A DNA stretch of 64,000 nucleotides from Archaeoglobus sulfaticallidus PM70-1. GTDB lineage: Archaea; Halobacteriota; Archaeoglobi; Archaeoglobales; Archaeoglobaceae. This document shows positions 1 through 9,076 of the stretch, piece by piece. The translations under genes and the position numbers were made by a program. The notes beneath the pieces were generated by a model. That model was not told the origin of the DNA. It saw only the letters and a program-made list of their open reading frames with translations, and did not search any database. The stretch covers positions 1,780,571-1,844,570 of the forward strand of contig NC_021169.1 of NCBI RefSeq assembly GCF_000385565.1. Reading direction: 5' to 3'. Every line of letters begins with the position of its first letter. The first letter of the stretch is position 1.

Positions 1-2
1 GT

Positions 3-1091
3 GAGATCAAGGAGAGCATAGAGAAAAGGCTCGAGAAGGAGAAGATCGTGCTCAGTGGCAGGGATATTCTTGAGTTCATGCAGAAGGGGAGCTTTGATGT
101 CTTTTCGATAATTGAGGATGCGATTTTTGAAGAAGTTTTAAAAGCTGAGCAGGAGATCGCTGAAAAATTTGGTTTTCGTGCTGAGTTTTTTGTCAGAAAG
201 GTAATGCCGGAGATCAATTTTGATGAGCTTGAGAGAGTGAAGCAGGAGCTTGAGCGAGAATTGACTGTTGAAAGATATATGCTGGCGAGAGACATAATGA
301 GAAAGATAAAACACATTCTGCCCAAGTTAAAGGAGGAATTTGAGATTGTTTATGAGCTGGATATCGCCAGAGCCATCAGAAGCTACCTCGGTGAATTCAT
401 CTTTCCGCAAATCGGAAACTGCATTTACTTCAGAGAGGCGAGAAATCTTTTCATCAGGGATCCACAGCCAGTAACCTACTTCGTAGGGTTCGATACAATC
501 GAAAATTTCTCAGAAGATTTGGCAAAGGGTGTTGTCGTGCTTACGGGAGCTAACAGCGGTGGAAAGACATCGCTGCTAATGCTCATTGTCCAGATACAAG
601 TGCTGGCTCAGATGGGTTTTCCTGTTCCGGCTGAGCAGGCTGTGGTGAATGTTCTGGATGAGATCTTCTTTTTCAAGAAAAAGAAATCCGTGTACGGTGC
701 TGGAGCATTTGAAACAGCTTTGAAAAGTTTGATAAATGCCTTAAAGGGCAAAGGGAGGAAACTGATACTCCTTGACGAATTCGAGGCTATAACCGAGCCC
801 GGAGCGGGTGTGAAAATACTTTCTGCCTTGCTTAAGGTAGCGTACGAGAAAAGGTTCTACACGGTTGTGGTCTCGCATTTAGGTCATGAGCTTGAGCTGG
901 ATTTCGTCAGGGTTGATGGGATATACGCAAAGGGGCTGGATGATGAGCTCAATCTGATAGTTGACAGGCAGCCGAAGTTTGGAGCTATAGGGAGGAGCAC
1001 TCCTGAGCTAATTGTCGAGAGAATATACCTGATGAGCAAGGGAGAGGAGAAAAAGATCGTTGAGATGGTGCGAAAGGTCTTTCAGGAGTAA
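3..1091 (+). CDS. MutS-like ATPase, C-terminal part (5' end outside window)
   Basis: The reading frame is open to the left edge (first full codon at 3), so the gene is cut and the GTG at 48 need not be its start. The visible part is a helical stretch followed by a MutS-type ABC ATPase domain. The Walker A motif GANSGGKTS lies near 546-572, an acidic Walker B LLDEF near 765-785, and a VVSHLGHE switch segment near 865-890. The family comprises MutS/MutS2-type DNA mismatch or recombination ATPases. No C-terminal Smr nuclease domain follows; the protein ends about 80 residues after the Walker B. It is convergent with the next gene. Assignment to the superfamily is firm; the subfamily (archaeal MutS-related versus MutS2) cannot be fixed from this part. 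Confidence 0.85.
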   Translation, partial: EIKESIEKRLEKEKIVLSGRDILEFMQKGSFDVFSIIEDAIFEEVLKAEQEIAEKFGFRAEFFVRKVMPEINFDELERVKQELERELTVERYMLARDIMRKIKHILPKLKEEFEIVYELDIARAIRSYLGEFIFPQIGNCIYFREARNLFIRDPQPVTYFVGFDTIENFSEDLAKGVVVLTGANSGGKTSLLMLIVQIQVLAQMGFPVPAEQAVVNVLDEIFFFKKKKSVYGAGAFETALKSLINALKGKGRKLILLDEFEAITEPGAGVKILSALLKVAYEKRFYTVVVSHLGHELELDFVRVDGIYAKGLDDELNLIVDRQPKFGAIGRSTPELIVERIYLMSKGEEKKIVEMVRKVFQE

Positions 1092-1098
1092 GCTGCCA

Positions 1099-2313
1099 TC
1101 ACACCTCCCTTCTTAAAATGAAGAACAGTGCTACAAGAATCCCGCCAATAACTGCAATGGTTATACTGCCAGCGAACAGTCCCGGCAAACCCTTGGTATC
1201 GCTTTTTGAAGTCTCTGACATCTCAGAAGTCTTCTCATTTGACTTCTCTTTTGGATTTATTGTAAGGTGTGGCAGTGACTCGAAATCATTGCTTTCCAGC
1301 TTTTTCAGCATGTCTCTTTCTGCAAGATTCATCTGATCCACAACATTTATGCTGTTGTTTGCAGCGATATCAACAACTCTCTTTCTATCTTCGCCCATCA
1401 CGATCTTTTTTGTTTCGTAGCCAATAACCCAGATTCTGTGATTGGATGGAGCAAATATCACAAGTTTAGCCTTTTTACCGTCAAAGCTTTCAACCTTCAC
1501 ATCCAAAAACGACTTCTGAACCTCTAGGGGCAATTTCAGATAATCAGAATTCTTGCTGTTGTTCACGGCAATCGAGATGCTGTAGTCTCCCGGTTTAAGC
1601 CATAAATCATCGAACTCGATTTCTCCAGTTAGAGAGCTAAATCTCGCAGTTTTCTCCAGCATATAGCTCTCGTTTTGGAGTACAACTCTTGTGAAGAACT
1701 CAGCGTTCGTTTTGATAATGATGGTAATTGGCTCACCCACATAAATTTCTGATGGGGCTTTAACAGACTCGATCTTGAATTTTTCGACATAGACCTTCGT
1801 CTCGTTAAGCACGAGCGAGCCAAAAATAACCTTCAGGTTGTATATCCCTTCTGGAACATCAAAACTCACCTCAAACTTTCCATCATTTACCTCCACCTCT
1901 TTCTCCACGCTGTTAAGTCTTATCTTTAGCTTGTATCCATTTGGAATATTTGTCTCTCCCAAAACAACCACTTTTCCAGAAATTTTTGATTTTATGCTTA
2001 CATCTGCATGAGCTTTAAACGATTTGATCTTTATATCCTTCAGAAACTCGCTTGTCCTATCGGCAATGTATAGTTTATAGATTCCGGGAGAGAGCTTAGA
2101 AGTCGGGATCTCCAGAGTTTTGGATTTCTCGATGTTCATGCTCAGAACGGTTGTATCGTTAACGATGCTCAGGCTTGCATTTCCGGAAGTATATATCTTG
2201 AGTGTAATGTTCTCCCCCTGAAGGAACTCGTACTTGTTGAGCTCAACGATAACGGCATTTGCTTTTACCACCATGAGCAGCATGAACATTGCCAGAGCTA
2301 CCCGCTTCATCAA
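1099..2313 (-). CDS. secreted, C-terminally membrane-anchored protein of unknown function
   Basis: This 404-residue protein starts with a typical signal peptide (MKR, then a hydrophobic run to about residue 20). It ends with a single hydrophobic helix near residues 380-398 followed by RREV, so it is probably an extracellular protein anchored by its C-terminus. Between them are several beta-rich segments with the look of Ig-like or carboxypeptidase-regulatory-like repeats, and a Ser/Glu/Lys-rich stalk before the anchor. This resembles archaeal cell-surface proteins, but I recognise no specific family. It is convergent with the MutS-like gene (7-bp gap) and divergent from the slipin gene, with an A/T-rich promoter region between 2314 and 2396. 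Confidence 0.7.
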   Translation of the reverse strand: MMKRVALAMFMLLMVVKANAVIVELNKYEFLQGENITLKIYTSGNASLSIVNDTTVLSMNIEKSKTLEIPTSKLSPGIYKLYIADRTSEFLKDIKIKSFKAHADVSIKSKISGKVVVLGETNIPNGYKLKIRLNSVEKEVEVNDGKFEVSFDVPEGIYNLKVIFGSLVLNETKVYVEKFKIESVKAPSEIYVGEPITIIIKTNAEFFTRVVLQNESYMLEKTARFSSLTGEIEFDDLWLKPGDYSISIAVNNSKNSDYLKLPLEVQKSFLDVKVESFDGKKAKLVIFAPSNHRIWVIGYETKKIVMGEDRKRVVDIAANNSINVVDQMNLAERDMLKKLESNDFESLPHLTINPKEKSNEKTSEMSETSKSDTKGLPGLFAGSITIAVIGGILVALFFILRREV

Positions 2314-2396
2314 AACTCGTTATATTCTTAAGATAAAAATCCATCGGAAAAAATACTTAAGGAAATCTTTATATATAATTCGATTTAAATCATTTT

Positions 2397-3146
2397 ATGG
2401 TTGATTTGGTGGTAATTGGAATAGCAATAGTGGTTCTGCTCTTTCTCCTGTCAGGGATAAGGGTCGTGAGGGAGTACGAGAGGGGTGTAATTTTCAGGCT
2501 TGGCAGACTTATCGGTGCTAGAGGTCCGGGGCTATTTTTCGTCATACCTATTCTTGAAAATATGATGCTCGTTGATTTAAGGACTTACACATATGATGTC
2601 CCATCGCAGGAAGTAGTAACAAGAGATAATGTGACTGTTAAGGTTAACGCTGTGGTTTACTACAGGGTTCTGGATCCGGAAAAGGCTGTTACGGAAGTCT
2701 TTGATTACAGGTTTGCTACATCTCAAATCGCACAGACAACGCTGAGAAGCGTCATCGGACAGGCTGAGCTTGATGATCTCCTGTCCAATAGAGAGAAGTT
2801 GAATGTGCAACTGCAGCGGATAATAGATGAGGCAACGAATCCGTGGGGAATAAAAGTTTCCGCTGTGGAGATAAAGGATGTCGAGCTTCCAAAAGAAATG
2901 CAGAGAGCGATGGCTATGCAGGCTGAAGCTGAAAGAGAGAGGAGGGCTAAGATTATAAGGGCTGATGGAGAGTTCCAGGCTGCCAAGAAATTGAAGGAAG
3001 CTGCAGATGTGATGATGGAAAGTAAAGGAGCGATGATGCTGAGAATTTTGCAGACAATAAGCGAGACGACAAACGATCCGGCTACAAAGATAGTGTTCCC
3101 GATACCGATAGAGGTTCTTGAGTACTTCAGGCTGAAAAAGGATTGA
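2397..3146 (+). CDS. slipin / stomatin-like SPFH (band 7) protein
   Basis: Membrane scaffold protein of the slipin (stomatin/prohibitin-like) family, 249 residues. One N-terminal membrane segment (about 4-22) is followed by the band 7 domain, starting [14 protein letters not shown] and including the typical [20 protein letters not shown] strand. A charged helical region rich in Ala/Glu/Arg (about 170-205) follows. Slipins usually pair with an NfeD protease partner; none is encoded nearby. A TATA-like TTTATATATAA near 2370-2380 sits about 25 bp before the ATG, implying a leaderless or very short leader transcript. Its role here (membrane microdomain organisation) is known only from the family. 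Confidence 0.9.
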   Translation: MVDLVVIGIAIVVLLFLLSGIRVVREYERGVIFRLGRLIGARGPGLFFVIPILENMMLVDLRTYTYDVPSQEVVTRDNVTVKVNAVVYYRVLDPEKAVTEVFDYRFATSQIAQTTLRSVIGQAELDDLLSNREKLNVQLQRIIDEATNPWGIKVSAVEIKDVELPKEMQRAMAMQAEAERERRAKIIRADGEFQAAKKLKEAADVMMESKGAMMLRILQTISETTNDPATKIVFPIPIEVLEYFRLKKD

Positions 3147-3214
3147 CTTGTAGAGTTGGATCAGAGTTAGATAATAAAATTGGATGATCTAAAGCGGAAC
3201 AGGGCTAAGCTAAG

Positions 3215-3625
3215 ATGAGAAGAATGAAGAAGAAAGTGCTGTTCCTCTGTACAGAGAACTCGGCAAGATCTCAGATGGCCGAGGGGTTGCTGAGAGCTTT
3301 GTATGGTGATAGATTCGAAGTATACAGCGCTGGAATAAAGCCAAAGACTGTAAATCCGAATGCTGTAAAGGTTATGCGGGAGATAGGAATAGACATCTCC
3401 AGTCAGAAGTCAAAAAGCGTTGAGGAGTTCAGAGGAATGAAGTTCGATCTTGTTGTTACCGTATGCGATGATGCTAAGGAAAATTGCCCGTTTTTTCCTG
3501 GAAAGAAGATAGTTCATAAAAGCTTCACCGATCCAGCAAAGAGCAACAACCTGGATGCGTTCAGGAAAGTAAGGGATGAGATAAGAAAGTGGATAATTGA
3601 ATATTTTGGTGGCAGAATCAGGTAG
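3215..3625 (+). CDS. arsC: arsenate reductase, thioredoxin-coupled ArsC type (LMW phosphatase fold)
   Basis: 136-residue protein of the low-molecular-weight tyrosine phosphatase fold. The P-loop CTENSARS near residue 12 (CX5R) carries the nucleophile. The later VCDDAKENCPFFPG segment supplies the two extra cysteines that thioredoxin-linked arsenate reductases use to form the resolving disulfide, so all three catalytic cysteines of that class are present. The reaction would be reduction of arsenate to arsenite. No ars regulator, pump or ArsM gene is adjacent. The ATG at 3224 is an alternative start. Its 3' end overlaps the convergent NYN gene by 8 bp. Confidence 0.85.
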   Translation: MRRMKKKVLFLCTENSARSQMAEGLLRALYGDRFEVYSAGIKPKTVNPNAVKVMREIGIDISSQKSKSVEEFRGMKFDLVVTVCDDAKENCPFFPGKKIVHKSFTDPAKSNNLDAFRKVRDEIRKWIIEYFGGRIR

Positions 3626-4193
3626 AATCAGCGTATTCTACTTTTTCTTTATTTTTATGCTCGATTTCTTTTGAATAATTATTATCTTCTTCAACTTCGT
3701 CAAAATCATCCTGATTGAGAATTATTGCTATGTCTGCTGAATTTTTCAGTGCTGCTGAGAATCCTGGTTCGGCTCCGATTATTATCGTCTCTTTACCCAT
3801 TTCCATCGCTTTTTTGAGAACTGCTTTGAAATCCGCGTCCCTTGTTACGAGAGCGAGTGCATCGATTGAGTCGTTGTATATCAACTCCATGGCTTCAACA
3901 GCCATTCTGACATCCACATCTCCAGAGGTTATTATAGGTTCAAAACCCTGATTTTCGATGGCCTCCACAAGCTTGTCTCCAGCATACTGATTCAGGAATA
4001 CCCTAGCAACCTTTATATTGCCGTATTCTTCAATAATCTGCCGTATCTCGTGGAGGTTTATATTGAATTCCTTTCTGAGCATGTTTGGCCCGTCTATCAG
4101 CAAGCCTACTTTCTTCCTATCATCTTTTCTCGATGAAATGTAGTTTCTTATCTTCTGAAGCTTGCTAAGACTTATTGTTTTTCTTATCGCCAT
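3618..4193 (-). CDS. NYN-domain (PIN-like) protein, LabA/TIGR00288 type
   Basis: A PIN-like NYN-domain protein. The conserved acidic residues expected in metal-dependent nucleases are seen in LLIDGPNML (near residue 35), GDVDVRMAVEAM (near 95) and VTRDADF (near 120). The C-terminal tail is acidic and then charged. I chose ATG 4193, preceded by AGAGGT, over the upstream TTG at 4223 that would add ten residues. The family is widespread in archaea and is thought to act on RNA, but the substrate is unknown. It stands alone between convergent arsC and the glm operon. Confidence 0.75.
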   Translation of the reverse strand: MAIRKTISLSKLQKIRNYISSRKDDRKKVGLLIDGPNMLRKEFNINLHEIRQIIEEYGNIKVARVFLNQYAGDKLVEAIENQGFEPIITSGDVDVRMAVEAMELIYNDSIDALALVTRDADFKAVLKKAMEMGKETIIIGAEPGFSAALKNSADIAIILNQDDFDEVEEDNNYSKEIEHKNKEKVEYADST

Positions 4194-4300
4194 AGGTATA
4201 CCTCTGCTGGAGATATTAATCAAACTTTTCCTGAATGCTTAAAAAATTTGTGAAGGTAAAGACAGGAGGAACTGATGTTTGATAAATCCTTTGGAATAAT

Positions 4301-4792
4301 TCAGTCCTTGTGGGTATTGAAATATGTGTTAAAAATTAACTCTGCCACCCTTTCGGCCTCACTTATTCTAAAAGTTCTGTATGGTTTTATTTCTCTCTCG
4401 CAAACAACTGCGAGAACTCTTCCTTTCTTGAACCTTTCTAGGTCATCGTTCTCGTTCAGCACGACAACTCTGTCCTTTCCATATATATTAAACCCCTCTG
4501 TCAGGATCAGATCATAGTCACTCAGGTATTTGTCGCAGAAATAATCCAGGTTGTATTTTTCTTGGTTTATTTTCCCAATTATCGCAAATTCGTTTTTTGC
4601 AGAGATCGCCACATCAGCACCTTTTTGATAGAAATTCCATGAGTCCTTTCCTTCTTTATCGAACTCAAAATCCCCATGACTGTGATGTTTGACAACACAT
4701 ATTTTCAGTCCTCTCTCTAAGAAGTATCCGGCCATTTTTTCAATGAGTGTGGTTTTTCCAGAGTCTGGAGAGCCTACAATGCTGATGATCAT
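4301..4792 (-). CDS. mobB: molybdopterin-guanine dinucleotide biosynthesis protein MobB
   Basis: P-loop GTPase of the MobB family, about 163 residues. Walker A GSPDSGKTT is at the very N-terminus, followed by VVKHHSHGDFEFDKEGKDS, the family's KHxxH/DxxGKDS pattern, and a later DLILTEGF segment. It is thought to help attach GMP to molybdopterin for molybdenum/tungsten enzymes. ATG 4792 is chosen because GGTGAT lies four bases before it; the upstream GTG at 4801 overlaps that ribosome-binding site. It follows glmS by 19 bp, so it is probably the last gene of the glm transcription unit, which is functionally unexpected. No MobA or other moa/moe gene is in the window. Confidence 0.85.
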   Translation of the reverse strand: MIISIVGSPDSGKTTLIEKMAGYFLERGLKICVVKHHSHGDFEFDKEGKDSWNFYQKGADVAISAKNEFAIIGKINQEKYNLDYFCDKYLSDYDLILTEGFNIYGKDRVVVLNENDDLERFKKGRVLAVVCEREIKPYRTFRISEAERVAELIFNTYFNTHKD

Positions 4793-4811
4793 GTAGATCA
4801 CCTATTCAAAC

Positions 4812-6548
4812 TTACTCAACAGTAACACTTTTGGCGAGATTTCTGGGCTTGTCTATCTCACACCCCCTCAACTTCGCCGTGTAGTAAGCCAGTAGTTGTA
4901 ATGCCACAGACTGTGTTATTGGCGTTAGCAGAGGATTTACCGCTGGCAGTTTTACAACATGATCAACATACTTTTCGATCTCCTCATCGTTTTCATCTGA
5001 GATTGCCAGTACGAAACTCCCTCTCGCTTTTATCTCTTTTATGTTGTTCAGCATTATCTCGTATGTCTCATCCCTCACGACACATGCTATAACTGGCATA
5101 TCCTTGCCAAGCAGAGCGAAGGGTCCATGTTTTAGCTCTCCAGCAGGATATGCTTCGGCGTGGATGTATGATATCTCCTTCATCTTCAAAGCCCCTTCCA
5201 TGGCTGTAGGGTAGGCTATGCCTCTGCCAACATACATCAAGTTCCGATACTTGGACAGGATTTCAGCAACATCCTCGATATCCTCTTTGTTGTCCAGTAT
5301 TTTTCTGACCTCTCCTGAAATCTTTTCCAGCTCATTTAGCAGATCTATGCGGTTTGACAGTTTAAAAGCCAGAACATATATGACGATTAACTGAGAAATG
5401 AAAGATTTTGTCGCAGCTACACTTATTTCAGGTCCAGCCCTCGTGAATAAGGTCTCATCGGCAATTCTGGTTGCCGTGCTTCCGAGAACATTGGCTATTG
5501 TGACGACCCTGTTTCCAAGTTTCTTTGCCAGCCTCATAGCTTCGAGTGTGTCGGCAGTCTCACCAGACTGGGTTATTGCAATGTATGTTGCCCTTTCCGG
5601 TGGAGGATGGTAGTTGAATTCGGATGCTATCTCAACCCTGACAGGCAGCTTGGCAACCTTTTCGATCACATGCTTTGCTATCAAACCGGCATGGTACGAG
5701 GTTCCGCATGCCACGAAAACGAATTTATCATAACCTAAATCGAACTCTCGATCCATATGTTCTGAAAGCGTATCATCTATGACTCTGGGAATTTCGTGGA
5801 TTTCTTTCAACATGAAATGTTCATATCCTCCCTTTTCCGCATCCTCGATACTCCATGGTATGATTTCTGCTTCTTTATCAACTGGTTTCCCGTTTCTGAA
5901 TACTTTAACTTCCTTTTCAAGCTCTGCAATCTCCCCATCTTCGAGAAAAATAACTCTGTTCGTGTAGTCGAGTATCGCTGGAGTATCAGAGGCTACGAAA
6001 AGCTCATCATCCCCAACACCCAGTATCAACGGGCTTTTATTTCTCGCGACGACTATTTTATCTTCGTTGGCGTGGATTACCGCTATGGCGTATGAGCCTT
6101 TAACAGCACTCAACGCTTTCTCAACAGCTTCCTTCAAATCACCATCGTAAAATTCTTCTATCAGGTGTGCTAAAACCTCTGTATCGGTTTCAGATTTGAA
6201 AACATGGTTCTTAGCGGTCAGCACTTCTTTGAGTTCCTGAAAGTTTGTGATTATGCCGTTGTGCACAACGGCTATCGCTTCGCTGCAGTCTGTATGTGGA
6301 TGGGCATTAACATCGTTCGGTTCACCATGTGTTGCCCATCTGGTGTGCCCGATTGCCATCCTGCCGTTAGAGAGACTGAACTTCTCTACCTTCCCTATAG
6401 CTCCGGTTTTTTTATGAACAAGAACCCCACCATTATCTTTAATGGCTATACCCCATGAATCGTACCCTCTATATTCTAACCTTTTCAAAGCTTTGATGAT
6501 AACCTCATCGGCTCTTCTAAAACCGATATAACCTACAATTCCACACAT
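4812..6548 (-). CDS. glmS: glutamine--fructose-6-phosphate aminotransferase (GlmS)
   Basis: 578 residues. It converts fructose-6-phosphate and glutamine to glucosamine-6-phosphate, the first step to UDP-GlcNAc. The N-terminal Ntn glutaminase begins MCGIVGYIG, with Cys2 as nucleophile after Met removal. Two SIS isomerase domains follow (SQSGETADTLEAM near residue 330; a second near 440-560), and the end is the family's LAKSVTVE. It starts one base after the upstream sugar nucleotidyltransferase stop, so it is in an operon with two GlmU-like genes that act later in the same pathway. No glmS ribozyme-like leader is apparent. Confidence 0.97.
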   Translation of the reverse strand: MCGIVGYIGFRRADEVIIKALKRLEYRGYDSWGIAIKDNGGVLVHKKTGAIGKVEKFSLSNGRMAIGHTRWATHGEPNDVNAHPHTDCSEAIAVVHNGIITNFQELKEVLTAKNHVFKSETDTEVLAHLIEEFYDGDLKEAVEKALSAVKGSYAIAVIHANEDKIVVARNKSPLILGVGDDELFVASDTPAILDYTNRVIFLEDGEIAELEKEVKVFRNGKPVDKEAEIIPWSIEDAEKGGYEHFMLKEIHEIPRVIDDTLSEHMDREFDLGYDKFVFVACGTSYHAGLIAKHVIEKVAKLPVRVEIASEFNYHPPPERATYIAITQSGETADTLEAMRLAKKLGNRVVTIANVLGSTATRIADETLFTRAGPEISVAATKSFISQLIVIYVLAFKLSNRIDLLNELEKISGEVRKILDNKEDIEDVAEILSKYRNLMYVGRGIAYPTAMEGALKMKEISYIHAEAYPAGELKHGPFALLGKDMPVIACVVRDETYEIMLNNIKEIKARGSFVLAISDENDEEIEKYVDHVVKLPAVNPLLTPITQSVALQLLAYYTAKLRGCEIDKPRNLAKSVTVE

Positions 6549-6549
6549 T

Positions 6550-7710
6550 TCAGAGCACCCTCGATTTATCTGGGATAACTCCGCTTAGGACTTTCATATC
6601 TTCTATCATGCATTCATTACCTATCACCGTTAATGGCTTAACGACGATATTGTTTCCTATTCTGCAGTTTTCACCGATAAAAGCGCCAGCATTTGCTTTG
6701 AGGATTCCATCAATCTCTATGATACCTTCCCCACCCAATACTGTGAAATTGCATCCAATCTCTGTAAATCTATCTATGACTGAGTCTTTTATATTTGCTC
6801 CAGACCCAATCATGCAATTATCGCCTATGATGCTGTTAGAGATTATCGTGAGGGCTTCTATGCTGACATTGTCTCCTATGGTCGTGTATGGTTTCAAGAC
6901 AGTATTGGGCCCAATTTCACAGTTTTCACCTATAATCACCGGTCCCTCTATGTATGTTCCAGCCTTTATTATGCTCCCTTCACCAATAATGACATTCCCT
7001 TTTACGGTTACATTCTTTTCAACCTTTCCTGCGATAACTTTTCCATCAGGCATTTTCGTGGAATTCAACCTAAGGATATCCCATGGATAAACGATGTCCT
7101 GCCAGAGCCTCGCCTCAATAGCCTTGAATTCATACCCATCTGAGATCATGCTGTTAATTACATTCACAAGATCTCTCTCTTCATCAATATATCTAAAAAC
7201 ATCAGTAGACAGGCAGTACAGTCCTGTATTAACGGTGTAGCTCAACTTCTCTTCTGGCTTTTCAACTATTTCCTTCACAAATCCGTTTTTAAAAGTTATA
7301 GCTCCGTATTTGGAGCAATCTTCCGATATTGAATATGCAATAGAGAAACACCTTTTTTTCACATTTTTTATTGTTTCATGGTCAATTATGTTGTCTCCTC
7401 CAATGACGATGAATTCGTTCTCTACAAGACTTTCAGCAGATTTCAAAGCATTTGCAGTACCTAACTGCTGTTCCTGAATAACATACTCTATGTCCACATC
7501 AAAATCCCTGCCACTCCCAAAATAATCCATGATTCTCTCTCTTCTGTAGCCAACAACGAGGACAATGTCTCTAATTCCAGCTTTTCTAACCTCTTCAATT
7601 AAATGCTCCAGAATGGGCTTTCCAGATATTTCTATCATTGGTTTTGGCTTTTTGGCTGTAAATGGGCGAAGCCTCTGCCCCTCACCTGCAGCTAATATCA
7701 CGGCCTGCAT
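6550..7710 (-). CDS. glmU: GlmU-like sugar-1-phosphate nucleotidylyltransferase with left-handed beta-helix (copy 1)
   Basis: 386 residues. The N-terminal nucleotidyltransferase domain (AAGEGQRLRPFTAKKPKPMI near residue 7, a GGDN metal site near 100) is followed by a hexapeptide-repeat beta-helix from about 230 to the end (IGEGSIIKAG, IGENCEIGP and so on). In archaea such fusions supply glucosamine-1-phosphate N-acetyltransferase and UTP:GlcNAc-1-P uridylyltransferase activity, but some members use dTTP/glucose. It lies directly between glmS and a paralogue (7711-8919), sharing the whole architecture and stretches such as VTVKGNVIIGEGSIIKAGTY. The pair suggests division of substrates or of acetyl/uridylyl steps. 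Confidence 0.88.
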   Translation of the reverse strand: MQAVILAAGEGQRLRPFTAKKPKPMIEISGKPILEHLIEEVRKAGIRDIVLVVGYRRERIMDYFGSGRDFDVDIEYVIQEQQLGTANALKSAESLVENEFIVIGGDNIIDHETIKNVKKRCFSIAYSISEDCSKYGAITFKNGFVKEIVEKPEEKLSYTVNTGLYCLSTDVFRYIDEERDLVNVINSMISDGYEFKAIEARLWQDIVYPWDILRLNSTKMPDGKVIAGKVEKNVTVKGNVIIGEGSIIKAGTYIEGPVIIGENCEIGPNTVLKPYTTIGDNVSIEALTIISNSIIGDNCMIGSGANIKDSVIDRFTEIGCNFTVLGGEGIIEIDGILKANAGAFIGENCRIGNNIVVKPLTVIGNECMIEDMKVLSGVIPDKSRVL

Positions 7711-8919
7711 TTAAAACACCCTCGTATATGGATCAATCCATCCATCAACATATGCATTTGGAGCTATAAAGCAGTTGTTTCCGATCATGGCCCCGGCATT
7801 TATCGATGCGTTGATGCCGGTTTTTACATTATCTCCAATTATTGCCCCAAGTTTCTTTCTTCCGGTTTTTATTCTTTTGTCCTTCGTGTAAACTTCTATT
7901 TCCTTCTCATCAAGCTTCAGATTTGCGACCTTCGTTCCCGCACCGAAGTTGCAGTTCTCACCAATAACGGAATCGCCAATGTAGTTGTGATGTGGGATCT
8001 TCGTGCCGTTCATGACTATGGAGTTCTTCACCTCAACTGCCGCACCGATCTTACAGCCATTGCCTATTGATGTATGTGCTCTGATGTAGCAGTTGGGCCC
8101 GATCTCGCAATTTTTCCCGATCACTACCGGCCCTTCTATGTATGTTCCGGCCTTGATTATGCTCCCTTCACCAATAACAACATTCCCCTTTATTGTCACA
8201 TTCTTTTCAACAACCCCGTCTATTTCTGTATCTATGTTCGAAAGCATGAGTTCGTTGATTTTTAGCAGATCCCATGGATAGCTGGCGTCAATCCAGCCCG
8301 AAATCTTGGCTGTGCTAAACCTGACACCATCTTTTATAGCCAAATTTATAGTATCCGTGATCTCATACTCCCCTCTCACAGATTTTGGGGTGATTCGGAT
8401 ATAATCGAAGATATCTCTTGTGAAGTGGTATATTCCAGCGTTTATCGTGTTCGCTACTGGTTTTTCGGGTTTTTCTATAATCTCCTCAACAAAACCATCT
8501 TTCACGACAACAACGCCGTAATTTTCTGGATCATCTACAGTGTTAACTCCAATTGTCATCTCGTTTTCGATAATCCTCTTTAGATCTTCTGCATCCACTA
8601 TAGTATCCCCATTTAACATCAGAAAGTCATCTTCTATGTAATGCTCTGCAGATCTCAACGCATCAGCAGTTCCAAGCTGTTTTGTCTGGGTAGAATACTT
8701 TAACCTAACACCATTCCATGTTTTTCCAAAGTATTCTCTTACTTTTTCCTGATAATATCCTACGACGAGGATAACCTCATCCACACCAACTTTCTTCAAC
8801 TCCTCGATCAAGTGGGCGAGAATGGGTTTGTTGGCAACTTCAATCATAACCTTTGGTCTTGTATATGTGAGTGGACGCATTCTTGTTCCTTCTCCAGCTG
8901 AAAGAATGACTGCTTGCAC
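7711..8919 (-). CDS. glmU: GlmU-like sugar-1-phosphate nucleotidylyltransferase with left-handed beta-helix (copy 2)
   Basis: 402 residues, first gene of the glm operon. The start is a GTG. The nucleotidyltransferase signature SAGEGTRMRPLTYTRPKVMI and the metal-binding NGDT (near residue 100) are intact. The beta-helix contains an HHNYIGDSVIGENCNFGAGT segment, typical of the acetyltransferase part of archaeal GlmU proteins; copy 1 lacks the HHNYIGDS motif. This copy is therefore the better candidate for the bifunctional acetyl/uridylyl enzyme. Its stop abuts the start of copy 1. The likely promoter lies in the 157-bp divergent region shared with rbcL. Confidence 0.9.
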   Translation of the reverse strand: MQAVILSAGEGTRMRPLTYTRPKVMIEVANKPILAHLIEELKKVGVDEVILVVGYYQEKVREYFGKTWNGVRLKYSTQTKQLGTADALRSAEHYIEDDFLMLNGDTIVDAEDLKRIIENEMTIGVNTVDDPENYGVVVVKDGFVEEIIEKPEKPVANTINAGIYHFTRDIFDYIRITPKSVRGEYEITDTINLAIKDGVRFSTAKISGWIDASYPWDLLKINELMLSNIDTEIDGVVEKNVTIKGNVVIGEGSIIKAGTYIEGPVVIGKNCEIGPNCYIRAHTSIGNGCKIGAAVEVKNSIVMNGTKIPHHNYIGDSVIGENCNFGAGTKVANLKLDEKEIEVYTKDKRIKTGRKKLGAIIGDNVKTGINASINAGAMIGNNCFIAPNAYVDGWIDPYTRVF

Positions 8920-8975
8920 AGTAGAGATATGTTATTTTGAAAATAAAAATATTTTGTTTAACTTTGTGTAATTTT

Positions 8976-9060
8976 TTGGTTTAGTTAAAAACCATAAAAC
9001 CCACAAGGCTGAGTTGACCAGATTTTGACCAAACTTAACCAAAAAGATTTTTATTTAACC
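8976..9060 (+). promoter_or_regulatory. repeat-rich candidate operator and promoter upstream of RuBisCO
   Basis: Within the divergent glmU/rbcL region there is an inverted repeat TGGTTT (8977-8982) / AAACCA (8989-8994) with a 6-base spacer. Three direct copies of TTRACCA follow, at about 9014-9020, 9025-9031 and 9035-9041, spaced 10-11 bp, about one helical turn. They end just upstream of a TATA-like TTTTTATTTA at 9050-9059. The spacing suggests a regulator binding one face of DNA next to the rbcL promoter. This is inferred from sequence only. Confidence 0.5.
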
Positions 9061-9076
9061 TTGGATAGCTTAACAT

